Notes: generated from the sequence alone by a model not told the origin. A DNA stretch of 46,338 nucleotides from Candidatus Mediterraneibacter excrementigallinarum (GCA_019120075.1 DWVT01000036.1:1-46338); one strand, 5' to 3'. Counted from the stretch's first letter, positions 8,458 through 17,839 are shown. A program made the numbers and translations.

Positions 8458-9216
8458 ATGGAAATACTGCAGGTAAAACAGATCCACAAGATCTATGGAG
8501 AGAAGGAAAATAAAGTATATGCGCTCAGGGATGTATCGTTTTCGGTGGAGCAGGGAGAGTTCATCGCCATTGTGGGGACTTCAGGTTCCGGGAAGAGCAC
8601 CCTCTTAAATCTGATCGGAGGGCTGGATGTGCCCAACCGGGGACAGATCATCATCCGGGGGCATAATATCGCCTCCCTGAAAAGGAAGGAGCTTACTATT
8701 TTCCGTAGAAGGAACATCGGCTTTGTGTTCCAGAACTACAGTCTGATGCCGGTGCTCAATGTGTACGACAACGTGGCGCTTCCGGTCACGTTTGACAGGG
8801 GAAAGCATGTGGACCACGGCTATATCCGGGAACTTCTGAAAGAACTGGGACTGTGGGAGAAGCGGAAGCGCTATCCCAACGAGCTGTCCGGCGGGCAGCA
8901 GCAGAGGGTGGCGCTGGCGCGGGCTCTTGCAAATAAACCTGCTCTCATATTAGCCGATGAACCTACCGGAAATCTCGATTCCTCCACCACGGTGGAGGTC
9001 ATGGGACTGCTGAAAGAGAGCAGCAGGAAATATCACCAGACCATACTCATGGTGACACACAACGAGGCGCTGGCACAGGCGTGCGACCGGATCATCCGGA
9101 TCGAGGATGGAAAACTGTATCGTTCCGGCGGAGGCTCTGCAACCGGGACGAAAAAGACAGCAGAAGCACCCGGAACAGCCGATGCACCCGCGGGGAAGGG
9201 CGGTGACCGTTTATGA
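8458..9216 (+). CDS. ABC transporter ATPase (MacB/BceA type)
   Basis: A 252-residue ATP-binding subunit. Walker A GTSGSGKST at 40-48, Q-loop FVFQNYSL near 90, signature LSGGQQQR at 143-150, Walker B ALILADE with catalytic E168 and the family-specific PTGNLD. The last 30 residues are an Ala/Pro/Lys/Gly-rich tail not needed for the fold. It forms a complex with the FtsX-type permease whose start overlaps its stop (ATGA at 9213-9216). With the two-component pair upstream, the set resembles antimicrobial-peptide or cell-wall-antibiotic resistance modules; this function is inferred from context. Confidence 0.93.
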   Translation: MEILQVKQIHKIYGEKENKVYALRDVSFSVEQGEFIAIVGTSGSGKSTLLNLIGGLDVPNRGQIIIRGHNIASLKRKELTIFRRRNIGFVFQNYSLMPVLNVYDNVALPVTFDRGKHVDHGYIRELLKELGLWEKRKRYPNELSGGQQQRVALARALANKPALILADEPTGNLDSSTTVEVMGLLKESSRKYHQTILMVTHNEALAQACDRIIRIEDGKLYRSGGGSATGTKKTAEAPGTADAPAGKGGDRL

Positions 9217-11954
9217 GAAACGCACTGAGACTTGCCCTTGCCTATATGAGACATTATAAGAAACAGACCGCGGCTCTGTTTGTAGGGATCCTTCTGTCGG
9301 CGTCACTGCTGACCGGAGTGGGTTCCCTCTTTGCCAGCGGGAAGGAGGCGGCGAAGGAGAATGCCCGGACAGAATACGGTGACTGGCATTATGAGATGCG
9401 ATGTGACTTTCCGTGGTTTGAGGAATTTCTGAAAGACGTACAGGAAAGCACAGAAGATGAAGGGACGATATTGAGCGGAGAAGGGTTCCGCCTGGAAAAG
9501 TACGGAGTGGAGACCGTGAGGAAAGCGATTTCCGATCCTTTTGAGATCCAGTATGTATATGGCGACGAAGGATATATGGAGATCATGGGACGTGAACTTC
9601 TGGACGGAAGGCTGCCGGAGGAGGAAAACGAGATTGCGGCCGATGCCCAGACACTTCGGAATCTGGGAGTATCCGATGTTCCTGGGAGTACGGTGGAACT
9701 GGACGGGGAAACCTTTACCATCACCGGGATCGTGTCAGAGATGCCGGAAAAACTGGGCAATCTGATGGGAGATTATATGCAGGTCTTTGTGAGTCCGGAA
9801 CTGGATTACGGGAGGAACGGGAGTTTTCTGTATCTGAGATTTGACGAGTCTTCACCGGTGCTCGGACAGATGAAGGCGTTTGCAGAACAGTATGGTGTGG
9901 ACGGGGGGACTGTAGCGAGGAATAACGGGATGTCAGGATATGTGGGCGCGGAGGAGACAAAGCTGTCCGGGGAACAGATCCGCGCTGCGCTTACGGATCC
10001 TTCGCTGGGACTTCCCTGGATCTGGGGTTCCCTCAATGAGAACGAGGCTCTGACAGAAGGGGCGGTCCTGCTGGCCCTCGCCCTGTTCGCTGCGTTTATC
10101 ATTTACAGTATCTTTCAGGTTTCTGTGCTCAGACGTCTCTCTCAGTACAGTGTCATGCAGACGCTGGGAATGACGGATGGATCAGCCTTCGGTATGCTGA
10201 TGACAGAGATGGCATTGGTACTTGCGGGGGGATATACGGCGGGGACGCTGCTCGGAAACGGTGCGGCTGCGCTGATCTACCGGAAAGTGGGACGGATATT
10301 CATTACCAGGAACCAGGTGGGTGAAACTGTGGCGAGGCACACCGGCGTCTCGACAGAGGAGACAGCGGCGGAACTGTCGGTCTCGGCGCTCCCGGATGCA
10401 GGCGTATTCCATGTGGATCTTCAGGTCATCTGGGCGGGAGCCCTCTTTCTGATCCTTGTCCTGGCGCTGGTCAGCCTTGTACTTATCCGGAAGATGAGGA
10501 AGCTGACGCTGCGTCAGATGATCACGAAGGATGCCTCCGGCGGAAGGCGGAACCGGAAGATATACAGCCTGAAGCATGAGAACCTGACAGGGGTCCTGGC
10601 GAAGAAGTTTATGTTTTCGCGGAAAGGCACTTTTATCGGGATCCTGCTCTCGCTGTCGGTGGGAAGTGTAATCTTTCTCGGCGCGGCATATGTGACAGAG
10701 AACACCAGGACCAACAATGAGCTGACCTTTGCGGCGGATGATGGGCTGGGGTCGGATATCCAGGTTTACGAGGAATCAGACAGTCTGGAGGATACGATCC
10801 CGGAGAAGACGGTGGAAGCGCTAAAGGAGATTGACGGGCTGGAGAGCGTTTACCCGGTGCGGTACATGCTGGGAGAGATCCCTCTGTATGACGGAATACT
10901 GAAAGGGACTTCCTTTTTTGCAGAGACTGCGGGAGAGGAAGGTTTTGATCCGGACCCGGAGATCATGGAAAAGTACAATGGCCAGATCGTCCGGACCGGG
11001 GAGGATGACTACAGGCTGAAGGTGAATATCTACGGATATGACGATGAGATGCTGGAGAGCCTGAATGACTATGTGCTGGAGGGCAGTATCGATCCGGACC
11101 AGATGCGTAAGGAGAATACGGTCCTTTTCAAGACTCTGATGGATGGACAGGGAAATTACGATGTGATAGACATCAGCGCAGGCGATACAGTGCAGATCCG
11201 CACGCCGGATGATCCGGAAGCGGAGAGTGAAACACTCAGGTTCCAGAGCGGTGCAGAGAACTACAGGGACTGGTCGCTGAGGATCGGAGCGCTTATCAGC
11301 CGTCCTCTCGCGAAAGTGGAAACGTATATCGGGGATGACGGAGTCTCCAATGTGGATATCATCATGACCAATGAGCAGATGGAGAAGAACTTCGGTGTAA
11401 CGGGCTATCAGACTATCAGTATTTCTCTGACGGGACATGCGGATGCGGAGGGAGCGGACCGGGCAGCGGACGAGATCCGGAGCGCTGTGAGCGGAATCAG
11501 CCGGTGTGTGGTGAAAGATTACACGGCGCAGATCCAGGCGCAGAACCTGTACCTGGACCAGCAGATCATGTTCTTCTACGGCATTGCGGCGGTGCTCCTT
11601 CTGATCAGCCTGCTCCACATCATGAACAGTATGCAGTATCTTGTGGCGGAGAGGAGGTATGAGTTTTCCATTCTGCGGGCTATGGGGATCACGGATGCGG
11701 GATTCCTCAAGATACTCATGAAAGAAGGCCTGCGTTACGGAATTTATTCCAGTATCGTGATGCTGGCGGTGTACTGGATCGTGCAGAAAGTACTGTATTA
11801 CTTTATGGTCCATGTGTATCTGTATCTTCATCCGCAGGGGATGATCTCCCCGGGATATCTGATTTTCATAGTGATGCTGGATGTGGCGCTGTGTACCGGA
11901 GCCATGGTCCTGTCCGGGAAGAGACAGCCGACGGAGGCACGACCGGCGGAGTAG
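9213..11954 (+). CDS. FtsX-family ABC permease, large
   Basis: A 913-residue permease with two FtsX-type halves. Helix 1 (about 17-40) is followed by an extracellular domain (to about 280), helices near 285-310, 325-345 and 412-432; a second half begins near 467 (GTFIGILLSLSVGSVIFLGAAYV), has another long extracellular domain (about 490-775) and three final helices (near 778-800, 825-850 and 875-897). It is longer than the 600-670 residues of BceB permeases and has two outer domains, so it is nearer the SalY/YtrF-like group. It works with the ATPase just upstream, from which it is translationally coupled. Mechanotransmission or peptide extraction from the membrane is known of relatives; substrate here is unknown. 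Confidence 0.88.
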   Translation: MRNALRLALAYMRHYKKQTAALFVGILLSASLLTGVGSLFASGKEAAKENARTEYGDWHYEMRCDFPWFEEFLKDVQESTEDEGTILSGEGFRLEKYGVETVRKAISDPFEIQYVYGDEGYMEIMGRELLDGRLPEEENEIAADAQTLRNLGVSDVPGSTVELDGETFTITGIVSEMPEKLGNLMGDYMQVFVSPELDYGRNGSFLYLRFDESSPVLGQMKAFAEQYGVDGGTVARNNGMSGYVGAEETKLSGEQIRAALTDPSLGLPWIWGSLNENEALTEGAVLLALALFAAFIIYSIFQVSVLRRLSQYSVMQTLGMTDGSAFGMLMTEMALVLAGGYTAGTLLGNGAAALIYRKVGRIFITRNQVGETVARHTGVSTEETAAELSVSALPDAGVFHVDLQVIWAGALFLILVLALVSLVLIRKMRKLTLRQMITKDASGGRRNRKIYSLKHENLTGVLAKKFMFSRKGTFIGILLSLSVGSVIFLGAAYVTENTRTNNELTFAADDGLGSDIQVYEESDSLEDTIPEKTVEALKEIDGLESVYPVRYMLGEIPLYDGILKGTSFFAETAGEEGFDPDPEIMEKYNGQIVRTGEDDYRLKVNIYGYDDEMLESLNDYVLEGSIDPDQMRKENTVLFKTLMDGQGNYDVIDISAGDTVQIRTPDDPEAESETLRFQSGAENYRDWSLRIGALISRPLAKVETYIGDDGVSNVDIIMTNEQMEKNFGVTGYQTISISLTGHADAEGADRAADEIRSAVSGISRCVVKDYTAQIQAQNLYLDQQIMFFYGIAAVLLLISLLHIMNSMQYLVAERRYEFSILRAMGITDAGFLKILMKEGLRYGIYSSIVMLAVYWIVQKVLYYFMVHVYLYLHPQGMISPGYLIFIVMLDVALCTGAMVLSGKRQPTEARPAE

Positions 11955-12015
11955 AAATATGGATTCAAAATAAAGTAAAAACAGGCATGGCATCCATGTT
12001 ATATGGGGAAGATAG

Positions 12016-12024
12016 TGGTATAAT
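12016..12024 (+). promoter_or_regulatory. Extended -10 promoter of the SGNH hydrolase gene
   Basis: TGGTATAAT, a consensus -10 box (12019-12024) with the TGn extension; no strong -35 box. The predicted RNA start falls at the base of the next hairpin. Confidence 0.5.
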
Positions 12025-12030
12025 AAAAAA

Positions 12031-12067
12031 GGGGACGGCTTTTATGAGGCTGTCCTCTGTCTTTCTG
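12031..12067 (+). terminator. Hairpin: weak terminator or 5' leader stem
   Basis: GGGGACGGCT (12031-12040) pairs with GGCTGTCCTC (12048-12057), with three G-U pairs, followed by a poor T-rich run. It may end the preceding ABC operon, or form the first bases of the hydrolase transcript. Confidence 0.4.
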
Positions 12068-12089
12068 ATGACATAAAGGATGTGGGAAA

Positions 12090-13100
12090 ATGAGAAAAAA
12101 TATACTGAGAATGCTTCCGGTCCTGCTGGCGGTCCTTCTGCTGGGAAGCGGGACGGCTCTCTGGCTGAATGGCAGATCGCCGGCATCCGGCAGCGGGGTG
12201 GCGGAAGAGACCGCCGACGCATCGACCGGAGTGTCGGGAGAGAAAGCGGGGGAGCAGACTGAGACAGAAGGGAGTTCTGACAGCAGCGGTGTTGAGACCA
12301 GCGGCGGGGATGTGCAGAGTGACAGGACTGAGCAGATTGAACAGAGCGAGTCAGGGCAGGCGCTTCATGTGACCGTGCTGGGAGACAGCATCGCAAAAGG
12401 ATATTCCGGCAGCAAGGAAGTTGAGATCGAATGCTACGGAAGCCTTGCGGCGCAGCGGATCTCGGAGGAAGCGGGAGAGCCGTACAGTTATCAGAATTTT
12501 GCGAAAAACGGGCTGGATTCCGCAGGGATGAACGAGAAGATCCTGCCCAGGGAAGATGTGCAGGAGAGTATTGCTTCCGCGGACGTTATCTTTATTACTC
12601 TGGGGTCCAACGACCTGCTCAACGAGTGTAAGAGTGTTGTGCAGGAAATCCTGAACACGGATAAGAAGTTCCGAAGCGCCGATGATGCGCTGGAGGTTCT
12701 GGAGGATGCGGTGAAGGAAAATCCATTTCTGATCCTGAAGATCATAAGCGCTCTGAGCAACTGGGATTATCACTCCTTCGAGACACAGTGGATCAGCATG
12801 ATGGACACGGTCTGCAGCCTGAAAAAGGAAGATGCAGCGATCATTGTAACGAATATATATAATCCTGTGGCAAATCTGGAACTTCCGTCCACAATGAATC
12901 AGGTTGTGGAAGATATCATAGGAAACATGAATTCTATCATTGACGACCATGCAGCCGGATATGGATATTGTGTTGCCGATCTGTTTGGATCAGAAATATC
13001 TGAGCATGTACAGGATGACGGTCTGCACCCGGATCAGGAGGGGCAGCAGCTTATCTCGGATATCGTGTGTGAAGAATACAAAACTCTGTCACAGGAATAA
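12090..13100 (+). CDS. Secreted SGNH/GDSL-family hydrolase
   Basis: A 336-residue exported esterase-like protein. A signal/anchor segment (about 8-26) is followed by a Ser/Glu/Gly-rich linker (30-90), then the SGNH domain: block I VLGDSIAKG with Ser100, block II Gly in NFAKNGLDS, block III LGSNDLL (N174) and block V DDGLHPDQ (D310, H313). Such enzymes remove acyl groups from lipids, polysaccharides or peptidoglycan; substrate is not evident. The hydrophobic segment lacks a lipobox and a clear signal-peptidase site, so it may remain anchored. The ABC system at 13219 lies 118 bases downstream and may be cotranscribed. Confidence 0.88.
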   Translation: MRKNILRMLPVLLAVLLLGSGTALWLNGRSPASGSGVAEETADASTGVSGEKAGEQTETEGSSDSSGVETSGGDVQSDRTEQIEQSESGQALHVTVLGDSIAKGYSGSKEVEIECYGSLAAQRISEEAGEPYSYQNFAKNGLDSAGMNEKILPREDVQESIASADVIFITLGSNDLLNECKSVVQEILNTDKKFRSADDALEVLEDAVKENPFLILKIISALSNWDYHSFETQWISMMDTVCSLKKEDAAIIVTNIYNPVANLELPSTMNQVVEDIIGNMNSIIDDHAAGYGYCVADLFGSEISEHVQDDGLHPDQEGQQLISDIVCEEYKTLSQE

Positions 13101-13218
13101 CACAAAACTTTCACAGAATTCTGATACCCTTTTAACCGTGCATGAATGTCTTGGAAATATCTGTAAGCAGACAGGAGAAAAGACATCTGCCAGTATCAAA
13201 TGTTGGGAGGGTAAGACC

Positions 13219-14331
13219 TTGATCGAAGTAAGGAATTTGGTGAAGAAATATGGGAACCACCTGGCCGTAGACCATCTGGACTTCACGATTGAAGACGGAC
13301 GGATCTATGGCTTTTTGGGTCCTAATGGGGCGGGAAAGTCCACGACCATGAATATCATGACCGGGTATCTGGGCGCCACGGAAGGCGAGGTACTCATAAA
13401 CGGACATGACATTTTAAAAGAACCGGAGGAAGCGAAGAAACATATCGGATACCTTCCGGAACTGCCGCCTCTCTACATGGATATGACTGTGAGGGAATAT
13501 CTGGAGTTCGCAGCGGAACTGAAAAAGATACCGAAGAAAAAAAGGGAGGATTCCGTTACAGAGGTTGAAAAGCTGGTGAAGATCAAAGATGTGGAGAACC
13601 GCCTGATCAAGAACCTGTCAAAAGGATACCGCCAGAGAGTCGGCCTGGCTCAGGCGGTACTGGGATTTCCGGAGATCATCATACTGGATGAACCTACGGT
13701 TGGGCTTGATCCGAAGCAGATCATCGAGATCAGGGAACTGATCCGTCAACTCTCAAAGAGACACACGGTGATCCTCAGTTCACATATCCTGGCGGAAGTG
13801 AGGGAAGTGTGCGACCATATCCTGATCATCTCAAAGGGAAAACTGGTGGCAAGCGATACTCCGGAGAATCTGGAGAAGATGCTGGGAGATGCAGATACTG
13901 TAGAGATAGAGACTCGAGCGCCGAGAGCCCGTATCCGGGAAGTATTGAAAAATATTCCGGGGATCGGGCAGATCACCTGTGAAGATGGAAAAGACGGTGT
14001 GACATTTGCCAGGATCAGACAGCGCCGGGGAGAAGATGTGCGGGAAGAAATCTTCCGCGCGTTTGCAGAGAATAAGATGACGCTTCTGACACTGCGCACC
14101 GCTCATGTCAGCCTGGAGGATGTATTTATGGAACTTACTCAGAATGATACAGTTCCGGACGCATTTACCAGGAGGAGAAATGAAACGGCTTCGGCGGATG
14201 AAAATACTCCGGAACAGAATGAGGTTACAGAGGAGCTGGCTTCGGACGGAGACGGGATTGAAGCGTCATCCGGTGCGGAATGGGTCGAGACAGACGGAGA
14301 GGGGGATGAGACAAATGCTGGCGATCTATAA
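13219..14331 (+). CDS. ABC transporter ATPase, GldA/CcmA type
   Basis: A 370-residue ATPase. A TTG start at 13219 is chosen because GGGAGG (13205-13210) lies 8 bases upstream and the protein then begins IEVRNLVKKYG, as in relatives; the open frame further upstream overlaps the hydrolase and has no ribosome site. Walker A GPNGAGKST at 34-42, signature LSKGYRQR from 133, Walker B IIILDEP with E158. A C-terminal domain common to ABC-2 ATPases runs to about 310; the last 45 residues are acidic and low-complexity. The permease gene starts inside its 3' end. Together with the next three genes it matches the Gld-like layout found in many non-gliding Firmicutes. Confidence 0.92.
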   Translation: MIEVRNLVKKYGNHLAVDHLDFTIEDGRIYGFLGPNGAGKSTTMNIMTGYLGATEGEVLINGHDILKEPEEAKKHIGYLPELPPLYMDMTVREYLEFAAELKKIPKKKREDSVTEVEKLVKIKDVENRLIKNLSKGYRQRVGLAQAVLGFPEIIILDEPTVGLDPKQIIEIRELIRQLSKRHTVILSSHILAEVREVCDHILIISKGKLVASDTPENLEKMLGDADTVEIETRAPRARIREVLKNIPGIGQITCEDGKDGVTFARIRQRRGEDVREEIFRAFAENKMTLLTLRTAHVSLEDVFMELTQNDTVPDAFTRRRNETASADENTPEQNEVTEELASDGDGIEASSGAEWVETDGEGDETNAGDL

Positions 14332-15181
14332 AAGAGAACTGAAATCTTATTTTCAGTCCATGGTCGGGTGCGTGTTCATCGCATTTCTCATGGTATTCAC
14401 AGGAATTTATTTTATGGCATATAACCTGACTGCGGGGTATCCGTATTTTTCCTACACATTGTCAGGCTCTCTGATCGTGTTTATCGTGGGGATCCCGCTG
14501 ATCACAATGCGAAGTTTTTCTGAGGACAGAAAGAACAAGACGGATCAGCTGCTTCTGACGGCTCCGGTCAGCCTGGGAAAAGTGGTGATGGGAAAATACC
14601 TTGCCATGGTCACTGTTATCGGGATACCGAATGTGATCTTCTGTATCTATCCTCTGATCATCAAGTCTCAGGGAACTGCTTACCTGAAAGTGGATTACAT
14701 TTCCATTCTGGTGTTCTTCCTGCTGGGGTGCGTTTATGCGGCGATCGGAATGTTCATGTCGTCGCTGACGGAGAGCCAGATCATTGCATTCATCAGTACT
14801 TTTGGCATCCTTCTGGTACTGTATCTCTGGGACGGGATTCTTTCGATGCTGCCAAGTTCGGCAGTCAGCGGACTTGTGGGAGTCCTCATCCTGCTGTCAG
14901 TGATCGCGTTCTATATCTGGCATATGACCGCGAATTATATCATTGCAGGCGCGGTCGAGATCATCGGGATCGTGGCGTCTGTTGTAGTTTATATCGTGGA
15001 TTCCGGCATATATGAAAATCTGCTTTCAAACCTGCTGGGAAGACTTGCGCTCGCAAACGTGTTTACGGACATTGCGTCAAACAGCATTGTAGACGTGACC
15101 GGAATCGTATTCTATCTGTCGATCATCGTTGTGTTCGTGTTCCTGACAGTGCAGTCGATCCAGAAGAGACGTTGGAGTTAA
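14306..15181 (+). CDS. ABC-2 type permease (GldF-like)
   Basis: A 291-residue membrane subunit with six hydrophobic segments, starting MRQMLAIYKRELKSYF and containing the typical first helix VGCVFIAFLMVFTGIYF and a loop TMRSFSEDRKNKTDQLLLTA shared by GldF/NosY-type permeases. Two start codons fit: ATG at 14306 (GGAG 6 bases upstream) or ATG at 14315 (M-LAIYKREL). Either overlaps the ATPase gene, by 26 or 17 bases, implying coupled translation. It pairs with the ATPase at 13219 and probably with the GldG-like protein downstream. What it moves or pulls on is unknown. Confidence 0.9.
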   Translation: MRQMLAIYKRELKSYFQSMVGCVFIAFLMVFTGIYFMAYNLTAGYPYFSYTLSGSLIVFIVGIPLITMRSFSEDRKNKTDQLLLTAPVSLGKVVMGKYLAMVTVIGIPNVIFCIYPLIIKSQGTAYLKVDYISILVFFLLGCVYAAIGMFMSSLTESQIIAFISTFGILLVLYLWDGILSMLPSSAVSGLVGVLILLSVIAFYIWHMTANYIIAGAVEIIGIVASVVVYIVDSGIYENLLSNLLGRLALANVFTDIASNSIVDVTGIVFYLSIIVVFVFLTVQSIQKRRWS

Positions 15182-15194
15182 GGGGGTGCGGATC

Positions 15195-16697
15195 ATGGAG
15201 AAAATGAAAAAGAAGACAGGAAAATTTGGAAATATGTTCCGTACGTCAGGAACAAGGAACGGTTCTTACAGCGTGGGGCTTACCGTAGTCGTCATAGCGA
15301 TCGTTATCGTGCTGAATCTTGTTATCGGGCAGCTCCCCGAGAGCCTGCGCAATCTGGACGTCAGCAGCACCAGGATTTATGAAATTTCTGATACGACCAC
15401 AGATCTGCTGGACAGTCTGGATGAAGACGTTGATATGACAGTACTTGCGGTCCGGGATGACACGGATGACAGGATCACAACATTCCTGAGTAAATATGAA
15501 GCGCTTTCGGATCATATCAATATCGAGTGGGTGGATCCGGTCCTCCATCCGTCTGCGCTGACAGAGTATGATACGTCTGAAAATACGATCGTTATCTCGT
15601 GTGAAGCGACAGGAAAATCAACGACAGTGTCCTTTGATGATATCCTTGTGCCGGATATGTACTCTTATTATTACTATGGAAGTACGGATTATACAGAGTT
15701 TGACGGAGAGGGCCAGCTCACCAGCGCAGTCAACTACGTGACAAGCGATGTGGAGAAGACGATCTACCAGACTACTGGACATGGCGAGGGAACGCTTTCT
15801 ACTACGATCACGGATCTGATGGATCAGAATAATTATAATCTGTCGGAGATAAATCTTCTGATGACCACGTCGATCCCGGAGGACTGCGATCTGCTTCTCA
15901 TGTATGAGCCTGCGACGGATCTGTCTGACGACGAGATGGAGATGCTCAGAAACTATCTGGCGGACGGCGGAAAGGTTATGATCCTTCTCGGGGATACGAA
16001 CGCCACAGAACTGCCGAACCTGGAGACTGTCCTGGAGGAATACGGAATGCAGGCGGCGGACGGATATATCGCTGATCCGCAGAGATGCTATCAGGGAAAT
16101 TATTACTATATCTTCCCGGAACTTTCCGTATCCGGCGATATGGCGGACGGAATTTCCTCGGAAATGGTGCTTCTGACAAACACCCATGGAATGAACCTTA
16201 TCGATCCGGCAAGAGATACGATCACGACGACCGGATTTATGAGCTCTTCTGACGGCGCATATGCTGTGACAGAGACAACTCAGCAGCAGGGGGACTATAC
16301 ACTGGGAGCGGTAGCGGAAGAAACTGTCTCATCCTCGGATGATGACGCGGATACAGACAGCAGCGGAGAGGATGCAGAGGAAGCATCCGATGACAGCTCG
16401 GCGGATACGGCGTCAGATGAGGTGACCAGCCGGCTTACTGTCATCTCGGCAGGAAGCCTGATCGATTCCCAGATCACAGATACATTCACCCAGCTTGAGA
16501 ACACAAGGGTGTTTATGAATGCAGTGACGGCAAACTTTGACGGTGTGCAGAACATTTCCGTTGAACCAAAGAGCCTTCAGGTAGAGTACAACACAGTTCA
16601 GTATGCGGGACTGTTCAGCCTTCTTGTGATCTTTGGGATCCCGGCGGCAGTGCTGATCGGCGGATTTGTCGTATGGTTCCGGAGAAGAAAAGCGTAA
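15195..16697 (+). CDS. GldG-like ABC auxiliary protein
   Basis: A 500-residue protein of the GldG/ABC_transp_aux family. The ATG at 15195 follows AGGGGG by 8 bases; an in-frame GTG at 15186 overlaps that site. Helix 1 (about 27-47) is followed by a long extracytoplasmic region with the family start SSTRIYEISDTTTDLL, a central Rossmann-like part (LLMYEPATDLSDDEMEML, MILLGD) and a Ser/Asp/Glu-rich loop (about 385-415), ending in helix 470-493 and RRRKA. Relatives sit with GldA/GldF ATPase-permease pairs. Four bases of spacing from GldF-like stop to the ribosome site show one operon. Confidence 0.88.
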   Translation: MEKMKKKTGKFGNMFRTSGTRNGSYSVGLTVVVIAIVIVLNLVIGQLPESLRNLDVSSTRIYEISDTTTDLLDSLDEDVDMTVLAVRDDTDDRITTFLSKYEALSDHINIEWVDPVLHPSALTEYDTSENTIVISCEATGKSTTVSFDDILVPDMYSYYYYGSTDYTEFDGEGQLTSAVNYVTSDVEKTIYQTTGHGEGTLSTTITDLMDQNNYNLSEINLLMTTSIPEDCDLLLMYEPATDLSDDEMEMLRNYLADGGKVMILLGDTNATELPNLETVLEEYGMQAADGYIADPQRCYQGNYYYIFPELSVSGDMADGISSEMVLLTNTHGMNLIDPARDTITTTGFMSSSDGAYAVTETTQQQGDYTLGAVAEETVSSSDDDADTDSSGEDAEEASDDSSADTASDEVTSRLTVISAGSLIDSQITDTFTQLENTRVFMNAVTANFDGVQNISVEPKSLQVEYNTVQYAGLFSLLVIFGIPAAVLIGGFVVWFRRRKA

Positions 16698-16709
16698 GGA
16701 GGTGCCAGA

Positions 16710-17615
16710 GTGAAAAAGAAAAGATCACTGATTCTCCTGCTTGTTGTTCTGATCCTCCTTCTTGCGGCATATTTTGGACTGCAGACGTGGAACAGCAGCC
16801 GTGAGAAGAAGGCGGAGGAAGAAGAAAAAGCCGCCACGGTGCATGTCACGGATATCGATCCGGACACCATTACGGCGATGAGCTTTGACGTCGGAAATGG
16901 GGAGATGATATTTGAAAAAGAAGACGATACCTGGTATTATGCACCGGATAAAGATTTTCCCCTTGCACAGAGTTACCCTGAGGATATGGCAAAGACTCTG
17001 GGGGCGGTCACAGCTGACCGTGAGCTTACCGGCGGAGATGCACTGGCAGACTACGGTCTGGAAGATCCTTCCTATACGGTGGAAGTGACAGAGGAAGACG
17101 GTACGGTGACGGATATTTATTTTGGAAATACCACCGGTGACTATTACTATGTCACTGTAAATGATGAAGGTTCGGTCTATACGGTTTCCACCACGGTCAT
17201 CGATGATCTGAATCACTCGCTGGATGATATGGCCCAGCTGGACGATTATCCCAGCATCGGAAGCGGAAATCTGGTGAAAGAAGTCATCACGCAGGATGGT
17301 GAGACTACGACCTATGATTCTGAAGACGAGGATCAGGCGGAGGATATCGCAGCGGTTGCCGGCGGGCTCGGCGCGGTGAGCCTTTCCAAGGCGGCGGACT
17401 ATTCCGTGGAGGATAAAGACCTTGCCGGATTCGGTCTGGATGAAGACAGCAGGATCACAGTGGAGGCAACCTACACACAGGATGACGAAGAGAAAGTCCT
17501 GACACTTTATATCGGAGCTGAGGATGGCGACGGGAACAGATATGTCATGATCAATGACTCCCGGATCGTGTACCTGATCTCTACAGAGATCTGTGATAAT
17601 ATACTGAACAGTTAA
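16710..17615 (+). CDS. DUF4340 membrane-anchored protein
   Basis: A 301-residue protein with one N-terminal helix (about 5-23) and an acidic extracytoplasmic part made of two DUF4340 repeats, each with the pattern W-x-Y then LADYGLEDPSYTVEV or DLAGFGLDEDSRITVEA and a beta-strand hairpin. The start is GTG, with GGAGG 7 bases upstream. DUF4340 proteins regularly follow GldG-like genes, so it is taken as the fourth member of this ABC complex. Its TAA stop lies within the left end of a repeat element (17611-17680). Confidence 0.88.
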   Translation: MKKKRSLILLLVVLILLLAAYFGLQTWNSSREKKAEEEEKAATVHVTDIDPDTITAMSFDVGNGEMIFEKEDDTWYYAPDKDFPLAQSYPEDMAKTLGAVTADRELTGGDALADYGLEDPSYTVEVTEEDGTVTDIYFGNTTGDYYYVTVNDEGSVYTVSTTVIDDLNHSLDDMAQLDDYPSIGSGNLVKEVITQDGETTTYDSEDEDQAEDIAAVAGGLGAVSLSKAADYSVEDKDLAGFGLDEDSRITVEATYTQDDEEKVLTLYIGAEDGDGNRYVMINDSRIVYLISTEICDNILNS

Positions 17616-17680
17616 GCCATGCGACAGTACACAGAGGGGAAGAAGCTGCAAAGCGGCGGATTCGAGCTGCATGGCTGAAC
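17611..17680 (+). repeat. Short inverted-repeat-bounded element, copy A
   Basis: About 70 bases bounded by GTTAAGCCATGC (17611-17622) and GCATGGCTGAAC (17669-17680), inverted repeats with one mismatch. Its right 42 bases (17639-17680) match the minus strand of copy B at 44294-44443 at all but three positions. It lacks the long internal hairpin of copy B. In both copies the element lies downstream of, and in the same orientation as, the preceding gene. Confidence 0.7.
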
Positions 17681-17729
17681 AATTCCAAATGCTGCAAGGG
17701 AAACTTCACGAAAATTTATAAGAATTTAA

Positions 17730-17758
17730 TTGACAATGCCCGGAAAACGGAGGAAAAT
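17730..17758 (+). promoter_or_regulatory. Candidate promoter of the zinc-ribbon/J-domain genes
   Basis: TTGACA (17730-17735), 17 bases, GAAAAT (17753-17758). Perfect -35, four of six at -10. Confidence 0.4.
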
Positions 17759-17839
17759 AAAACCCGTATTATCATTTGAGTGCAGTGCATCATCCTGTTG
17801 GAAGATACTGTACCGGTTTGTCAGAGATAAAAAGGATGG

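Noticed and set aside
10821-11993. A 390-codon minus-strand open frame within the FtsX permease gene
   Set aside because: Rich in His/Arg/Ile with no recognisable domain; the plus-strand permease is coupled to its ATPase and explains the region.
12940-13218. N-terminal extension of the GldA-like ATPase
   Set aside because: It overlaps the SGNH hydrolase and has no ribosome site, whereas TTG 13219 has GGGAGG at ideal spacing and the expected first residues.
16725-17672. A 315-codon minus-strand open frame opposite the DUF4340 gene
   Set aside because: Opposite a gene with a good ribosome site and family motifs; the frame has no ribosome site and low-quality composition.
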